Source: Candidatus Zixiibacteriota bacterium
GTDB taxonomy: Bacteria; Zixibacteria; MSB-5A5; JAABVY01
DNA: 64,000 nt
Direction: 5' to 3'
NCBI GenBank assembly: GCA_011056555.1
Contig: DSEQ01000004.1
Location: forward strand, 1-64,000
Each line of letters begins with the position of its first letter. Position 1 is the stretch's first letter. The position numbers were made by a program, and so were the translations under genes. The notes below the pieces were generated by a model. It worked only from the letters and a program-made list of their open reading frames with translations. It searched no databases and was not told the DNA's origin. Shown here piece by piece: positions 63,780 to 64,000 of the stretch.

Positions 63780-64000
63780 ATGAATACCGAATTATACGAT
63801 GACGAGACATTTACTCCCGAAGAAAAGGAGATTCCCTCCCGCAAAGCCTTCGGGAAGCTGATGCCGCTCCTGAAAGATCATGTCGGCGGGCTGGTTTTGT
63901 GCCTGATTATGCTGATAGGCGCAACCGCTCTCTCGCTCTACTGGCCGATTCTGATGAAACGCGCAATCGATGTCAATATCACCGGGGGAGATTTCGACGG
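63780..64000 (+). CDS. ABC transporter permease/ATPase fusion, N-terminal part (truncated by window end)
   Basis: The first ~73 residues are seen: an acidic start (NTELYDDETFTPEEKEIPS), FGKLMPLLKDHVGGLVLCLIMLIGATALSLYWPILMKRAIDV (first membrane helix) and an ITGGDFDG loop. This fits exporter half-transporters of the MsbA/LmrA type with permease and ATPase on one chain; the ATPase lies outside the window. It is preceded by the leader ORF and attenuator-like hairpin. Confidence 0.8.
   Translation, partial: MNTELYDDETFTPEEKEIPSRKAFGKLMPLLKDHVGGLVLCLIMLIGATALSLYWPILMKRAIDVNITGGDFD

Overview
The window is about 48-50 percent GC, gene-dense, and carries no tRNA, rRNA, CRISPR array, phage block or intact insertion sequence that I can see. 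Three secreted proteins end in the YPNPFNP...GxYFYRL...K sorting domain of the type IX secretion system, one carries type I dockerin repeats, and there are large Ser/Thr kinases with TPR tails and many periplasmic lipoproteins. This mix points to an uncultured, at least partly anaerobic bacterium of the FCB group. A Zixibacteria-like lineage is my best guess, but it is inference, not proof.

Layout. 1-6.9 kb: the end of a T9SS-sorted protein, a cupin, a lipoprotein, two Ser/Thr kinases and the collapsed remnant of a third. 6.9-19.4 kb: an anaerobic redox block. It contains a sigma-54 activator (6963-8282), a USP-like protein, a NifX-like/DUF1847 fusion, a four-gene membrane redox complex (HdrD-like, cytochrome b, ferredoxin, NrfD fused to a six-haem domain), and a reverse-strand module (NifX/ORP-like protein, glycine-rich DUF5320-like protein, two MinD/Mrp ATPases with ferredoxin inserts, radical SAM protein). 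Both outer ends of this block carry TTGCA/TGTCGCA palindromes and -24/-12 elements, so I read it as one sigma-54 regulon resembling the orange-protein (ORP) system of Desulfovibrio, here joined to a Dsr/Hmc-type electron-transfer complex. This is the most interesting system in the window.

19.4-27.4 kb: an outer-membrane protein, a DUF6448-like protein, a Ku pseudogene, a multi-PAS histidine kinase with two response regulators, a face-to-face inverted repeat element and two small hypotheticals. 27.6-48.8 kb: a loosely organised set of exported and metabolic genes: a sorted di-haem peroxidase, an aspartyl-protease/PDZ protein, a serine hydrolase, two DinB proteins, a TPR protein, a dockerin protein, a methyltransferase, a PIG-L deacetylase, a PLP decarboxylase, a PKD-subtilase and an XRE regulator with a membrane partner.

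48.8-52.6 kb: a second sigma-54 circuit. A GAF-PAS activator lies just upstream of palindromes, a near-consensus -24/-12 promoter and a hydrolase-OsmC operon. 53-62 kb: a cupin, a cyclase, the proton-translocating transhydrogenase (three subunits), a REC-REC-PEP-synthase-like protein and NADP glutamate dehydrogenase, a group linked by NADPH and carbon/nitrogen balance. 62-64 kb: an acetyltransferase remnant cut by a short dispersed repeat, a NarL-type regulator, and a 25-codon leader ORF with an attenuator-like hairpin in front of an ABC exporter that runs off the window.
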